Shown: positions 46,211 to 57,980, counted from the stretch's first letter. The stretch is DNA of 64,000 nt from Pseudeuparius sepicola (GCA_963920635.1 OY987304.1:31806365-31870364); one strand, 5' to 3'. Program-made: numbers and translations. Notes: a model not told the origin generated them from the sequence alone.

Positions 46211-47897
46211 GATACCAGAGCATCATATAAAACAACAAGCAGTTTAACTGACTCTTGAGTTAAGATCTGCAAATTCAATGAACTTGGCGCCATATTGGGG
46301 GAATAGAAATCAGAGATGTATTCCGGAAAATCAATTCAGAAATACAGAAGAGTACAGGGCATTTTGTAATTTATATAACGTGGTAGTAAAGATACAGTTC
46401 GGTATGTAAAATTTGACAAGCAGTAGACTATTTTGTTAAATTAGAGAAATTAGTTCGGTAAGAATAAATAAAAATATTTGTTGAAGCAACGAAAAAAACA
46501 GCCATGTGAAATGAATAAGGAATTATTTCTGCTTAAACTTCATTGTTGAGGTTGTATCTAATAACAGCGAAATACTGCTCCCTGTCTCTTTGAAAATATC
46601 GTTATAATCTTGTTAAGTTAGTAATAGCAAAGATCATAATATTTCAAACAACTTTTCACAGATGTTTTTTATAATACAGGAGTCATTAAATTTGTTTATA
46701 CTTATCCAGACAACTTGAATTTTTATTTGAAAAAATTCAGTAAAACATATCCCAAGTATCACTATCTAAGGGATGAAAGGAGATTGATAAACGTTTGGGA
46801 TTTGGTTTATATAATATTACAAAACCGGATTTAGGTCATTTCAAACGATTTTATATCACATTTTTTCTGCCTATCGAATAGGGTTTTAGGGAACAGGTAC
46901 AAGGTACAAATAAAAAATATTTCTACTGATGACGCCATATTGGGATATAGGTAATTAGGTTATGTTTATTTAGAACTTAGAACGGTAGATATTCTACACT
47001 GCACAAAAACGCACACTCTACGCCACTGCATTATCTCGAATTCAGCCGGTAACGAACTGCCTAACCGCCCCACAGAGATCATATATATAGGTAGAGTGCT
47101 GAACATGTACCTTTTTATGGCAAACTGTGGATTTGCGCATGGGCCTATGGAACATGCGCATTAGACCTTCAGACCGCGCAATTCAAAACAGTGGTTGTTT
47201 TTCTGAATTACTATCTATCTATAATAAATTGAGCTCACCTCAACGTGGACTGGTCAAGAACTTGACTTGTTTTCATCTACCTTCATAACTTTAACTCTAA
47301 AACAAATTAAGCTACTAATAGTTTCTTACACCACAATCATGTTAATACACTTACTTAAATGATGGTTTAGGTGGTTTTAATAGAAGAGTTGGTACCGCAT
47401 TAGCTGCGTTTTGACTCGTTTCGGTTTTAAACGCTTTGGTATAAAATGAGCAGAACATATTCGAGATGATCACTTAATTCAAACAACTAAAACGCGAAGA
47501 AACTATTAACAATTAGCTGATGAAAATCGAAAAAAATATGCCACAAAGCGTCTATGATGCAAACAACGGTAGGTTATACTTAATTTGTCGCTGTCAAGCT
47601 GTCAAAGAGTGTGAAGTTTCACAAAACACTACCTCAAATTGTAAATGCGCATGTCCACTGGGCCTATTACTATTACTATTATTATTATTTTATGATTTTA
47701 AATTCGTCAAAAATTTTCCGCGCATCCTATGTATAAAGACATCGTCCAGCACTCTACCTATATATAAGTTCTCTATGAACCGCCCCGACGCTGCGTCTAA
47801 TTGACAGAATATATTCCCAAATGGGCACTGCGCGAACAGGTGCGCGGAATTTTCCTGCCAAGGGGAAGAGGCTGCTGTTTGTTTTATATGCTCTGAT
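46211..47897. repeat. Dispersed repeat family B, copy 1
   Basis: Starts CAGAGCATCATATAAAACA and ends with the complement TTTGTTTTATATGCTCTG. The first 150 bp (to about 46360) match 48370-48520, and 46995-47100 resembles 49045-49150. No target duplication is secure. Coding potential is not recognised. Confidence 0.5.
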
Positions 47898-47905
47898 CAC
47901 ATACC

Positions 47906-48327
47906 CACGATAGACTTACCCACGGTATGTCAGTAACGAATCCGAAAACAAGGCAAATCTGCGCATCTACGTCAGTTGCGAGTCACCAATTCAAAATGCG
48001 GTTGTGTTTTACGATTTTTTATAGTTTACAGTTTAATGTGTCAAGAAAAAAGTGAATAAAGTGAAAAACAACTACCAGTCCAGCTCGACAGTGCTTTAAA
48101 ATAGGCCAGAAATGCCGGGATGTGCAGTTAGCGTTTGTCCAAATAATAACAGAAACAGTAAGGGAACGGAAATTAAGTAGGTACTATAGATTTCCCAAGG
48201 ACAATTATCTTGCCAAAAAATCGATTGCTGCATGCCGCAGACAAGACATATGGAGCAATTTAAATTCTGACTCGCAACTGACGCGTCACAAGATGCGCAA
48301 TGACATACCGTGGGTAAGTTTATCGTG
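47906..48327 (+). mobile_element. P-element-type remnant with THAP domain, 422 bp
   Basis: TIR of 27 bp starting CACGATA(G/A)ACTTACCCACGG, with an exact 8-bp duplication CACATACC (47898-47905, 48328-48335), as in the P superfamily. A second inner inverted pair (gcgcatctacgtcagttgcg against cgcaactgacgcgtcaca...gcgc) recalls the subterminal repeats of P elements. Only the THAP-coding part lies between them, so this is an internally deleted copy. Confidence 0.82.
48112..48264 (+). pseudogene. THAP zinc-finger fragment of P-type transposase
   Basis: The ATG at 48112 opens MPGCAVSVCPNNNRNSKGTE, the standard THAP start with the first two zinc ligands of the C2CH finger. A stop follows at 48178. 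The domain continues one base out of frame as YYRFPKDNYLAKKS and IAACRRQDIWSNLN, giving the RFPKD, Cys and Trp positions typical of THAP. The rest of the domain and the catalytic part are missing. Confidence 0.8.
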
Positions 48328-48369
48328 CACATACCTATATAATACATAGGTATGTGGCTCTGATCAAGA

Positions 48370-49188
48370 ATACAGAGCAGAGCATATAAAACAACCAGCA
48401 ATATAACTTACTCTTAAGAAATCATCCGCAAATTCAATGTCCTTGAGGCATATTTGGGGAATAAGTAGAAGTCAGAGGTGTATGCGGGAAAATCACTTCA
48501 GAAATATAGAGTAGTATTAGCAATGACGCCAAAACCTATAGACGTGGTGCCCCATTGTTAAAATGCCCTTTATTTTGACTCCAAGATTAAATATATCCAT
48601 ACTACTCTAAAAACATGCTACAAACAAAGACAGAAAGTCAACCATCAACCAACTATACACCCGGTGATTCCCGGTTATAGTTCCTCCAGAATCACACTTA
48701 GATATCGCGTGTTTTTTCTTGTTTGGGGGCGCCGGAAGCATCGGAACCTCACCTGAAGACTCGGGGGATGGTCTAACGACGCCAGCCTCCGAGCCCAGAG
48801 TCGAAATAAGTTCGCTAAGGCTCGACAAAAAGGGGCAATTTCTGACAATCTCGCGACATTTTCGGAATAATTTAATGGAGCGCTTAGATTGTGATTAGTT
48901 CTGGGCGTCAAGCATTTATCAAAACAAACCTGTCCATAGGTTCTGACGTCATTGAGTATTAGTAAAGCATATAGTGTGTGGTAAGCACAAGCAGCTTTGA
49001 CTCCTTTCTGGGATTCTTTATTTAAAGATACTAGCACAAAGCACAATTTACAAAAAAGCACACTCCACGGCACTGTAATACTTATTTCTCATACAGCCAA
49101 AAAAGAACTGGGAACTGGCCGATTGCCCTGACACTGCATCCATTTGACAGAATCGATAGTCTGTCTATATAGTATTCTTGTGCTCTGA
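48370..49188. repeat. Dispersed repeat family B, copy 2
   Basis: Begins CAGAGCAGAGCATATAAAAC and shares its first ~150 bp with 46211-46360. Two overlapping minus-strand frames (49073-48675 and 48828-48607; ...NVARLSEIAPF and SSLSELISTLGSEAG...) look like one decayed protein split by a frameshift. I do not recognise it. Confidence 0.45.
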
Positions 49189-49189
49189 T

Positions 49190-49664
49190 CAGAGATCGGA
49201 GTAGGGAGAACGCGGTACAAGCTGCGCGAACTGCTTAATAAAAGTGGCGGACATATTAAACCAACTTTACTACAACTTTACTAAACTTACCGAAAAAATG
49301 ATACTCCCGGAGGTCTCCTAGACTTATAATTCATTTGTCGCGGGACAAAAAAACGACTCGGATCGGGGAACACCGGAAAGCGCGAACGTGAAGCCGTGAA
49401 AACTACGCGAAAGCCGACAACCTCCACACTCACGTTCGCGCCTCTTCGCGGGGTTTCGCGCCGCGAATGTGGAGCGGCCTTTCCAGCTTGGTACTGCACA
49501 CGACATTTTCCAAAAACACTGACCATTTCTCTGCTGAAAATACAACAACTATCGCTGAAAACAAACTGCAAACGTTAAACTGGGGACAATATGCCGGACA
49601 TTACATTTGCCTGGAAATAGGATGCGAAGTAGTCAAAGCGCGTTCTCCCTACTCCATTTCTCTG
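49190..49664. mobile_element. MITE with 8-bp target duplication, GC-rich
   Basis: TIR begins CAGAGATCGGAGTAGGGAGA; the right end reads TCTCCCTACTCCATTTCTCTG. Flanked by GCTCTGAT (49182-49189, 49665-49672). The interior is CpG-rich with inner inverted words (gcgcgaacgtgaa, cacgttcgcgc). It could be hAT or P type. Confidence 0.75.
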
Positions 49665-49683
49665 GCTCTGATGATACTATGAC

Positions 49684-50364
49684 CAGGGTTGGGCACGTAG
49701 TTAATATGGCATTAATTACTCAGACTAATGAAAAAGTCTGAGATTAATTACGTAATTAACTACCGTAGTTAATGTAATTAACTACGTCATGTTTTTGTAC
49801 AATTAACTACATTAACTACATAACTTTAACTACGTTAACTACGCAAAATTTAAACATTTAAAATGCCCTATTTGACTAAATAAAATTGGTCAATAATTTG
49901 TTTTATTGTTTTATTCTCACTCAAAATGTTTAGGTAAATACTTAGGTAGGTAGGAAGGGTAGGTACCAGGTATTATTAAATTATTATTATATCTAGTCCT
50001 AAATAGACACCAATAATGACAGCATATTGCATATTAAACTTTTACACAGTGAAGGATTACCAGTGTGATAAAAAAATAAATATTTATTAATAAGTATTTT
50101 CGTGCAGCCATAATTATTATATTTTGTAAAAATTAGATTGCACATGTAGATGTAAAATTTATGCACAGATTGAGATTATAAAGTGAGGTTAGAGACCGCG
50201 TGTTTGTTAATGTGACGTCGACTATCGACAGGAATCACCTTCAATCTGCCAATCAGATTATTTACTACATTAACTACACAGAGTTAACTAACATTTCAAA
50301 TTAACTACGTAGTTAATGTAGTTCATGTAATTAATATAAAATTTTCGCTACATTCCCAACCCTG
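49684..50364. mobile_element. hAT-type MITE with GTAGTTAA motif arrays
   Basis: Tips CAGGGTTGGG / CCCAACCCTG and an exact 8-bp duplication ACTATGAC (49676-49683, 50365-50372). Within about 170 bp of the left tip and 90 bp of the right tip the motif (G)TAGTTAA(T) and its complement TTAACTAC occur many times; the centre is unrelated AT-rich DNA. Non-coding. Confidence 0.9.
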
Positions 50365-50372
50365 ACTATGAC

Positions 50373-50940
50373 ATAATAGGATAAATTCACGCGCATATTT
50401 TGACTTTTCGAATACACGTCATCGGGCGAAAAAAAATCATTCAAATTCAAATTAGTTTAAATTATATTCAAAGCCGGGTTTTAGGATCAAAACAAATAAT
50501 TTTTGATATGGTTTGTTGAGTATTTGCAGATTGTTCAATTAGACATTATAGAAAGGGCACAAATTTCTGCTTTTTAATTATCGCTTCTCATATGGACTAT
50601 CAGCCGATGCCGCGCGCCCGCGATGCCTAGAAGAAGGATAAGGAGCAAGTACGGCAGTCCTCAGGCTCGACTATTATCGTTCTCGGTTTAAATATAACGC
50701 GAAAGCGAAAAGCGTTGGGAAGTTTGATTATCGACATACATTCTATGTATTCTGCAGAGAATGAGCTTGGACGACTACGCATCCAGTAATTCTGTTGCAT
50801 TATGGAGGCTGCCATTTTGAAATCAGTTTGTAAATTTTTCTGACATTTCACAGAATTTTGGTTTAGCGTACCGAGTTGTTTTTGAGTTTTTGGCTTAATT
50901 TTCAGTTTTTACACAAAAAAAGCAAGGTTAATTTTTTATA
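50373..50940. other. Intergenic; no gene recognised
   Basis: No element termini or coding features identified. Confidence 0.35.
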
Positions 50941-50943
50941 CAG

Positions 50944-51024
50944 TCTTTGTAGCTCAATTGATAGAGGCTTCGTCTGTAAGATTTACTTTGGTTCGACATG
51001 AAGGGTTCAATTCCTGTGCCTGCA
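50944..51024 (+). repeat. tRNA-like sequence, probable SINE head
   Basis: TAGCTCAATTGATAGAGG (A box, 50950-50967) and GGTTCAATTCC (B box, 51004-51014) are present, but the ends do not form an acceptor stem and the anticodon arm is not clear. An A-run follows at 51025. It is more likely a SINE promoter or a tRNA pseudogene than a working tRNA gene. Confidence 0.5.
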
Positions 51025-52009
51025 GAAAAAAAACGCTAAGACAAAAATGTTAATCTACAGTATCAGTTGTTTAATAGCGGTAGGTATTTGTTCGATTTTC
51101 TGACAGTTCACTAGAATTGTCTGCGTTTTCTGACACTTGAGTGAATACTATTCTAGTACCTATGATAATTCAGTTACATAATATATCATTTTACCTCTAG
51201 ACACAGAAAACAGCAACAATGCTGTTCTGGGAGACTTTTGTACTGTGGATTATCTGGGGCTATGATATTATGTACCTATAAATCATAATTCAAAACTGAA
51301 GTTATCTGTAATAAATGCATTAAAGCAATGTCTAAAACATTTTTTTGTCATTCATGTAACTAATAACACCAAAGAAAATTATAGCAGTGCTTGCTATAAT
51401 TTTCTTTAATAATATTTATAGATATTCTATTCATGTTCTTTCGAAAGTGACCTCGTACATGTAAAGTTCTTTATGCCAATCACCCGTATATGTGATTTCA
51501 AAATGGCGGCTTCAATATTTGCAAGTTCGCGCATCTTGACACTCCTTCTCCCCTCCCCTCCATTTCTCTGGTATTCTGTCACCAGATAACGGCAAGCGGG
51601 AATCGGTTCAAAATTCGTTCCCCAAGTAATCCTATCTTATTGATTATTGTTTCATAGTCCGAACCCAAGAACGTTAAACCAGACAGGATAGCTCAATCTG
51701 AATGATGTGTAATGTTCGCAGCGCCGGCAGCGCCCACCGAGGGCGTGACGTCACCGTTAGACGTCGTTAGGTGAAGCGTTGATTCCTCCATCGACGGGTG
51801 AAGGTTATATGAGAGTTGGACGGTTGGACCAACACTATAATACAGTGTGTCCACGGATAGAGTTCACGACAAAAAAATTTCGAGTTGAAATTTGAGCTTC
51901 TGGGGATCAGCCCTGCTTGGTTTTAAACTAATTTGTGACATAATTTTACTTTCGAAAAATTACGTATGCCTTGGGAATTTTGAAAAAACTAATTTTCCAC
52001 ATCAGTAAA

Positions 52010-52262
52010 GTGCCCTTTCTGTAGGTTTTACGACAAAATGTTATTAAGGAAACTTGTTCAGAATGAAGAACTGAGTTGGTTTGCGAAATTTCGAAAGTCT
52101 AGGCCTACTTTGATTTTTTGGTATTTTTTCCCACTTTTCTTCAGAAAAGTGCACTTTGGGTAGCTTTCACATTAAAATGTTATTAAGAAAACTTGTTCAC
52201 AATGAAAAACTGGATAGGTGTGAAAGAATTTCAAAAGCCTAGGTCTACTTTAATTTTTATGC
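52010..52262. repeat. Tandem duplication, two ~130-bp units
   Basis: Both units contain AAAATGTTATTAAG(G/A)AAACTTG, TTCA(G/C)AATGAA(G/A)AACTG and AGTCTAGG/AGCCTAGG followed by CTACTTT. The first starts near 52010, the second near 52145. No function recognised. Confidence 0.65.
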
Positions 52263-52894
52263 GTTTTAAATTTTTTTAGCTGACCAAAATTGACATATTT
52301 TGTTTCCTTACGTATTTTCTGTGCGGCCTAAAATAAGCGAGAAAATCGCTTAATAAGAAATAATAAACAAAAAAATTCATAGCCTCAAAAGAGTCGAAGA
52401 CCCTGTGTAATTTGCTGAAACTATTATCTGACTACGTGGATGGATAAAGCTTCTCAGTGCCATCAATTTTCAATATAAAAGTTTTCCTCTGTCTCTTAAA
52501 ATAAACATTCCACGGCTATTAATAGTTTTGCTCAATTTGAGGTTATTTTAATATTGCACGACAAGTTGGCTATGGATGCCGATTTCTTTTGTAGCACCAC
52601 TTAGCTGTCCAAAATTGCAACATTTTTGTTTCTTACGCTTTTTTTGTAGGGCGTAAAATAAGCGAGAAAATGGCGGTGGTAGACTTAAAAAATCATCCTG
52701 TATATCCAGCTGATTCATCGGGATGAGAGTCCGCTGAATTTTAAAACGAGGCCTTTCTTAGAGTTATTGTATGTTATGTACTTTTATTTTATATTTATAA
52801 ATAATTTTTTTAATAACATTTTGGGGGGCTTGTATACCTTGGGCACCCAGCCAAATTGTGAGAAGTCGGCGCCTATATGTATATTAAAGACCTG

Positions 52895-53095
52895 TACCTG
52901 TGCATAGCGCTGTTTCAAGCGATCGCCACTGGCGCCACACGACGAAACAAATTTACACGGTGGATTTAGTTAAAACACCACTGTTTCAGAATCTTTTACA
53001 AAATAAAAACATGCAAATATGTCTGTTACAACGAAGTTAATATTCAAAATAAAATAAAATATTTGTTTGTTATGTCCCTCTAATTTGTCGAGTTC
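52895..53095. repeat. Dispersed repeat family D, copy 1
   Basis: Shares GTTTCAAGCGATCG, CACTGTTTCAGAATCTTT and TTGTTTGTTATGTCCCT with 63115-63305 in the same orientation. Both copies lack identifiable ends or coding sequence. Confidence 0.7.
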
Positions 53096-53373
53096 ACATG
53101 ACATATTTCCATACATTTTCTTAAGAAAAGCGAGTCTAAAAAGCAAGCAAGAGTATTTGGTACCTTTTGGTTTGAAAGGCAGTCCATGGCTAGTTGTAGA
53201 GTATGTGAAAGCATAAAACGCATTCTATTTTTCAGTTTCTTCTTTATATGGAGGACTATATTGGTTCGCTTTGAAGCTATAAACAAAATTTTCTATTTTA
53301 ATTCCTGCATACGTTAAAAAATACTCTTCCAAAATAATATCTATGGCGAATTTTATTTGACCTTTGTAACTTT

Positions 53374-53644
53374 AAAGGTGGATTTATAAACTCGACGTTT
53401 GCGTTGGCGCTCGAAGTTGACGGTGACCTTCGCAGTTTGCGTCCAGAAATGTGAACGACGGAACGTGAAAAGGATGAAATTAGTTTATCTCGGACGGCAT
53501 CGGACGCAGACGGCAGCATTCGACGGCATTTTATTTTTTTACATGTTGGTTACATGGTTACATGTAAAATATTGGGATTGAATTTTCGACGCAAACGGCA
53601 ACGGCGAGCGCCAACGCAAACGTCGAGTTTATAAATCCACCTTT
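53374..53644. mobile_element. Family C foldback (TTAA-type), copy 1
   Basis: AGGTGGATTTATAAACTCGA at the left and the complement TCGAGTTTATAAATCCACCT at the right, with TTAA beside both tips. GACGTTTGCGTTGGCGCTCG forms the inner arm. The interior is rich in GACGG/CGGAC words. TTAA flanks resemble piggyBac-type targets; no protein supports that. Confidence 0.75.
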
Positions 53645-53893
53645 AAGGTGGATTTATAAACTCCACCTTTAAGGATTTATAAACTCCACCTTTAAGGTGG
53701 ATTTATAAACTCGACGTTTGCGTTGGCGCTCGAAGTTGACGGTGACCTTCGCAGTTTGCGTCCAGAATGTGAACGACGGAACGTGAAAGATGAAATTAGT
53801 TTATCTCTCGGACGGCATCGGACGCAGACGGCAAAGTTCGACGGCGTTTATAAATGGTTACACGTAAAATATTGGGATTGACTTTCCACCTTA
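53645..53893. mobile_element. Family C fragments and copy 2
   Basis: Two very short head-to-tail fragments (GGTGGATTTATAAACTCCACC type, 53647-53700) are followed by a second copy with an intact left arm (53697 on) whose right arm is largely replaced, ending GACTTTCCACCTTAA at 53890. This is a cluster of at least three insertions or rearrangements at one spot. Confidence 0.65.
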
Positions 53894-54292
53894 AAACACA
53901 ACATCTGTTGACACATCGCTTGAAATGTCAGAAAAGGTCCATAGCCTACTTGAAATCATTTAACAATGAATGTGTTGAATAATACCCCAGAAAAAAGACC
54001 TTTTTTCTGGGATAATACAGTCTATAAACACATGTTAGGCTATAAAACGGTGTACCTATCTCCTTTAATAACAAGAGATAATGAAGTAAATAAAAAAAGA
54101 AAATGTTGGCGAAAGATGGACCTACCGTCTAATGTCAACTGCTATATGTTTCGGTTGCTAGTATACTCCACAGGGTGATACGAATTTTCGGGAAAAAAAC
54201 ATAACATTTTTATTACACCCGGTATAAATCGAAAATGAACTTTTTATCATAAACAGCGGAAACTATGACATTGTCAAGGAACCAACCCTTAA

Positions 54293-55057
54293 AGGGCGGT
54301 GGCCCACAGCGCGATTTCGGCGCGACTTCCCGCGCGCGATAAATCGCCCGACTTCCGTAAAATACTCGCCCACACGCGAAAACGCGATTACATCGTTTAT
54401 TAGTGCAATTTACGTTGTTGTCACATTTTTCGTCGATAGTCGATACAGTATGCAGTTCAGAGATGGATCGCAGAGTGCTAATTTTATTGGCGTTGTTTAT
54501 ATGCAGAAGAAAGAAAAACCAACAAGTAATTTGCAGTCAAAGAGGATACTGGGTGCATCCAATTTAAAAATTAGATACCTCTAAGGTGCATTTTATACAA
54601 TATTCGATAAGTTAAGAGAAAATCCGGATAAATTTTTTAACTACTTTCGAATGAGCACAGACACCTTTGATTATTTAGTTGTTCAATTAAAAGATTCTAT
54701 ATTTTCTCAAGATACTCAAATGAGAGATTGCATACCTCCAACAGTAACTTTAAGGTAGGTAGCAAGAAAGATGCACACAGTGGCAACACCCAACTCCAAA
54801 TGCCGCTAATTATTACGTCATAGTGGGCTACAGCACATTTGCTCCTATTGGCGTTCAAAAATCACGCGATATGAAAACGCGCCGCGCCGCCAAATCGCAG
54901 GGTTTTGTGATCGCGGCATACCGCCCCGTTATATTTTCTGCTGAATCGCTAATGGGCGAGCCCTCCATTTGATGACGTGTATTTTGTGACCGCGATTTTC
55001 CGCGCGATTTATCGCGCGCGGGATATCGCGCCGAAATCGCGCTGTGGGCCACCGCCC
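54293..55057 (+). mobile_element. PIF/Harbinger element, internally deleted
   Basis: TIRs AGGGCGGTGGCCCACAGCGC / GCGCTGTGGGCCACCGCCC extend inward through GATTTCGGCGCG and CGCGCGATAAATCGC. TAA lies beside both ends (one extra A at the left), the trinucleotide target of this superfamily. The interior holds the first part of a Harbinger-type transposase. Confidence 0.85.
54463..54757 (+). pseudogene. Harbinger transposase N-terminal fragment
   Basis: From the ATG at 54463 the frame reads MDRRVLILLALFICRRKKN, then RGYWVHPI and a stop (about 54563). It resumes in another frame with DKLRENPDKFFNYFRM, TDTFDYLVVQLKDSI and DCIPPTVTLR, then a stop. This is the HARBI1-type N-terminal region; the DDE catalytic part is deleted. 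Confidence 0.82.
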
Positions 55058-55059
55058 TA

Positions 55060-55640
55060 ATGCAAAAAAATCATTCAAATCGGATCATAAATTCAGGAAA
55101 AAAAAAGCATCAAATAAGTGGCAAATTTATGATGTTGCGTTAATTTTGTAAATCTAGGTATAGTAAATCTGCAGGGCCAATCTTGGTTTAAAGTGAGGCG
55201 TGTTGTTACTTTTGGTCCTATATTAACAGTAAATTTTGCTTTTTTTGCCAGAAAATTATACTCGGAATCCCAGGAGCGCAGTTTCAATTCAGAACTTTTA
55301 TTATTTGGTACAGATGTCATACCTATGTTTGTATATAATTTCGCAACAGCTAAGATACAAATTATATGGTCATGGTGAGAGGATACCTATTACCTATTGT
55401 TTTATTATTTGTAAGCCAGAGCAAAATAATGCTTAAGAAGGCTTTATAAACAAGGGTAAAATGCATAAATTCAAAGCAATTTTGTACTAATAGTTTTGAA
55501 ATGCATTATTTATAAATTATTTTGTTTTATAAGAAATTTATAAAACTCTGCCTTAATAAAACAATAAATATGTTCCTTAAGTGCCGTAGTATTTATTATT
55601 TAAAAGCAGTATAAATAATGTATCATATAAGACACCTTAA
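55060..55640. other. Intergenic; no gene recognised
   Basis: AT-rich. Overlapping short open frames at 55193-55436 have no recognisable features. Confidence 0.35.
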
Positions 55641-55889
55641 GGTGGATTTATAAACTCGACGTTTGCGTTGGCGCTCGCGTTGCCGTTTGCGTCGAAAATT
55701 CAATCCCAATATTTTACGTGTAACCGTTTATAAACGCCGTCGAACGTTGCCGTCTGCGCCCGATGCCGTCCGAGATTAACAACTAATTTCATCTTTCACG
55801 TTCCGTCGTTCACATTTCTGGACGCAAACTGCGCGAAGGTCACCGTCAACTTCGGGCGCCAACGCAAACGTCGAGTTTATAAATCCACC
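55641..55889. mobile_element. Family C foldback, copy 3
   Basis: A 249-bp copy with both arms (GGTGGATTTATAAACTCGAC ... GTCGAGTTTATAAATCCACC), CTTAA at the left and TTTA at the right. It is inverted relative to copy 1 as judged from the inner CGTTCCGTCGTTCAC segment. Confidence 0.78.
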
Positions 55890-56889
55890 TTTAGTTATGT
55901 ATATAGCTGCCACATAAGATATTCAATATAACGCCTTTAAAACGAATTTGCTTTATAAATCTGTGCCTATTTTGGTTGAGTAAGTGTTTTATTAAGCGAT
56001 GCGTGACTGAAAAGTTTTACCAAAAAAGAGCAAGCGCCACAGGCGAACATTTTTTACAACTTTCAAGTTCAATCGGTCTAAAATGATGAATTAGAAAATC
56101 GCCCTATTTTTGAGCAATTAACAAAAACCTCGACAAAATTAGGTAATACTTATTTAACGTAAAATATGGTCGAGAATATTACATATATCCCTTTTGGGTC
56201 ATCAAGCAATACCTAATTAATTTCACGCAGTGGACCTCCCAAGTCGAACACAATGTAACCGCATAGTAATGAGATTGGTAACATTCAGGCGAATTGGGAT
56301 TAATTTTAAGAGGGAGGAAAAATTGCAACGGTGTGCGGATATGCGGGCATGAGTCAAGCAACGTAACCACTTTTCGATTTGGTTATAGTGAATATAATTT
56401 GTTAATTCCTTTGTTTTGCACCGTTTGTTCAAATATTCTTTGAAATAGGTATTAATTTTTTATGGGTTTTGAAAATCGTAATATTTTTATAGGTTGATGT
56501 GTTGAAAATTGGAATTAGGTGCTACCGGTGGTAACAGTGGATACATAGAGGCTTCCGCCACTGTTCTGTAGCCACCATAATTAGTCGCCAGTATTTGCTG
56601 TATAACATTGTTACAACACTTATAAAATATTGTTGTTACTAATCCTCTGTTCCCTTCTGCTTCAATACTCAGAAATGCAAATTAACAAATCCTATTGAAA
56701 CGGCTTTTATCTATATCAAAAATCATGAGAAAATTCTACAGGCCCCTGGTCTTCAACAGAGACTTAATTACTACCTTAGATTTCAATGTCAATAATTTCC
56801 AATTTAAAAGCTGATGTTCCGGTGTCTCAAGTTAGTGTTAAATCCAATTATTTTCTTAAATTTCCGAATCTAGCTTCACAATTGACATG
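55890..56889. other. Intergenic; no gene recognised
   Basis: No coding exon or bounded element seen on either strand. Confidence 0.35.
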
Positions 56890-57772
56890 CAGGGTGTTCT
56901 CAAAAACTATTTTTTGAAAAAAATAAAAAATATTGTTTACATATTTGATATTCAGAATAGGGAATCCAATCCCGGGATCCCGTATTATTTTGAGATATTT
57001 TACTTTTTCTCTAGTTTTGTTATTCCATGAGCCTTGGCGGCTTTGCTCAGAAATTTTCACATTGCCACAGAATAAATATAAATAGCTTCACAACAGAAGC
57101 TTCCATAAAGACATGTGTCGCTTTGACGCGAAATATCTTCTAAAGGGATAAACATTGTGCATTTTATTTGGTTTTACATTAATCCGCATTACAAAGAGAT
57201 TGTATTAAGGCCAAATTTATGTATAAGTTATTGGTTATTTTTCTGTAAATTGAAATGGAGGCTCACTTATTTTTGACACGTCTTTATGGATGCTTCTGTT
57301 CCTGTTGTGAAGCTTTTTATTCTGTGACATTGCTAAGACACAAAATTTCATATTTGGATTAATTCCTTAGAAGTAACTTGTTTCAATTTTTAATTTATCT
57401 ATATTAGTTTAAACAGCTGATGTTCTTTTTTGCCTTTACATATCCTGTTTTTTAAAGTTTACGGGAATTAACTATACGTTATGTTTTATTTTTCAATAAA
57501 CACTTAGATGCAAATCTACCCATTTAGTGATTAATTTTTCCAAAAATACGAAATTAATTCTCTTACAGAAATCCCGGGATTCGCCCCCAGAATTTATTTT
57601 CATATATTCATCCCGACATCCCGGGACCAAATTTTTTTATCGAGCTGGGATTCTCTAATTTTAAATGAGCAGAATTTATTATTTTTGGTTCTGAATATCA
57701 AAAATGGAAACGAATATTTCTTACTTTTTTGAAAAAATAGTTTTTTGTCCTTAAGATTTACGAGAACACATC
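56890..57772. repeat. Nested foldback with CAGGGTGTTCTC end
   Basis: The outer arm 56890-57010 (CAAAAACTATTTTTTGAAAA, gatattcagaa, aatcccgggat) is inverted in 57580-57772. An inner foldback is defined by 57066-57120 (cacagaataaa, acaacagaagcttcc) against 57280-57335. The right tip is eroded. Confidence 0.65.
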
Positions 57773-57980
57773 AATTCTGACACTAATATAGATTAGGATT
57801 CCGCAAAAAAGTGCATCACCCTGGATTTTTGTATCTCAAAAGCCTAAGGAAATGTTGGAACTTAGTACTTTATTTTTGAGACACTGTACCTCTAGGGCCA
57901 GACTCAGAGACTCTTCAAAACTGTTAGACGTGCAAATACGTCCCTGTAAATTCAGCCAATTCAACTGATCATATAAGCTC

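Noticed and set aside
49287..49682. Overlapping GC-rich open frames suggesting a CpG-island gene
   Set aside because: They lie within a MITE with exact 8-bp duplication and show no domain or splice signals.
50944..51024. Functional tRNA gene
   Set aside because: A and B boxes are present but acceptor and anticodon stems do not form.
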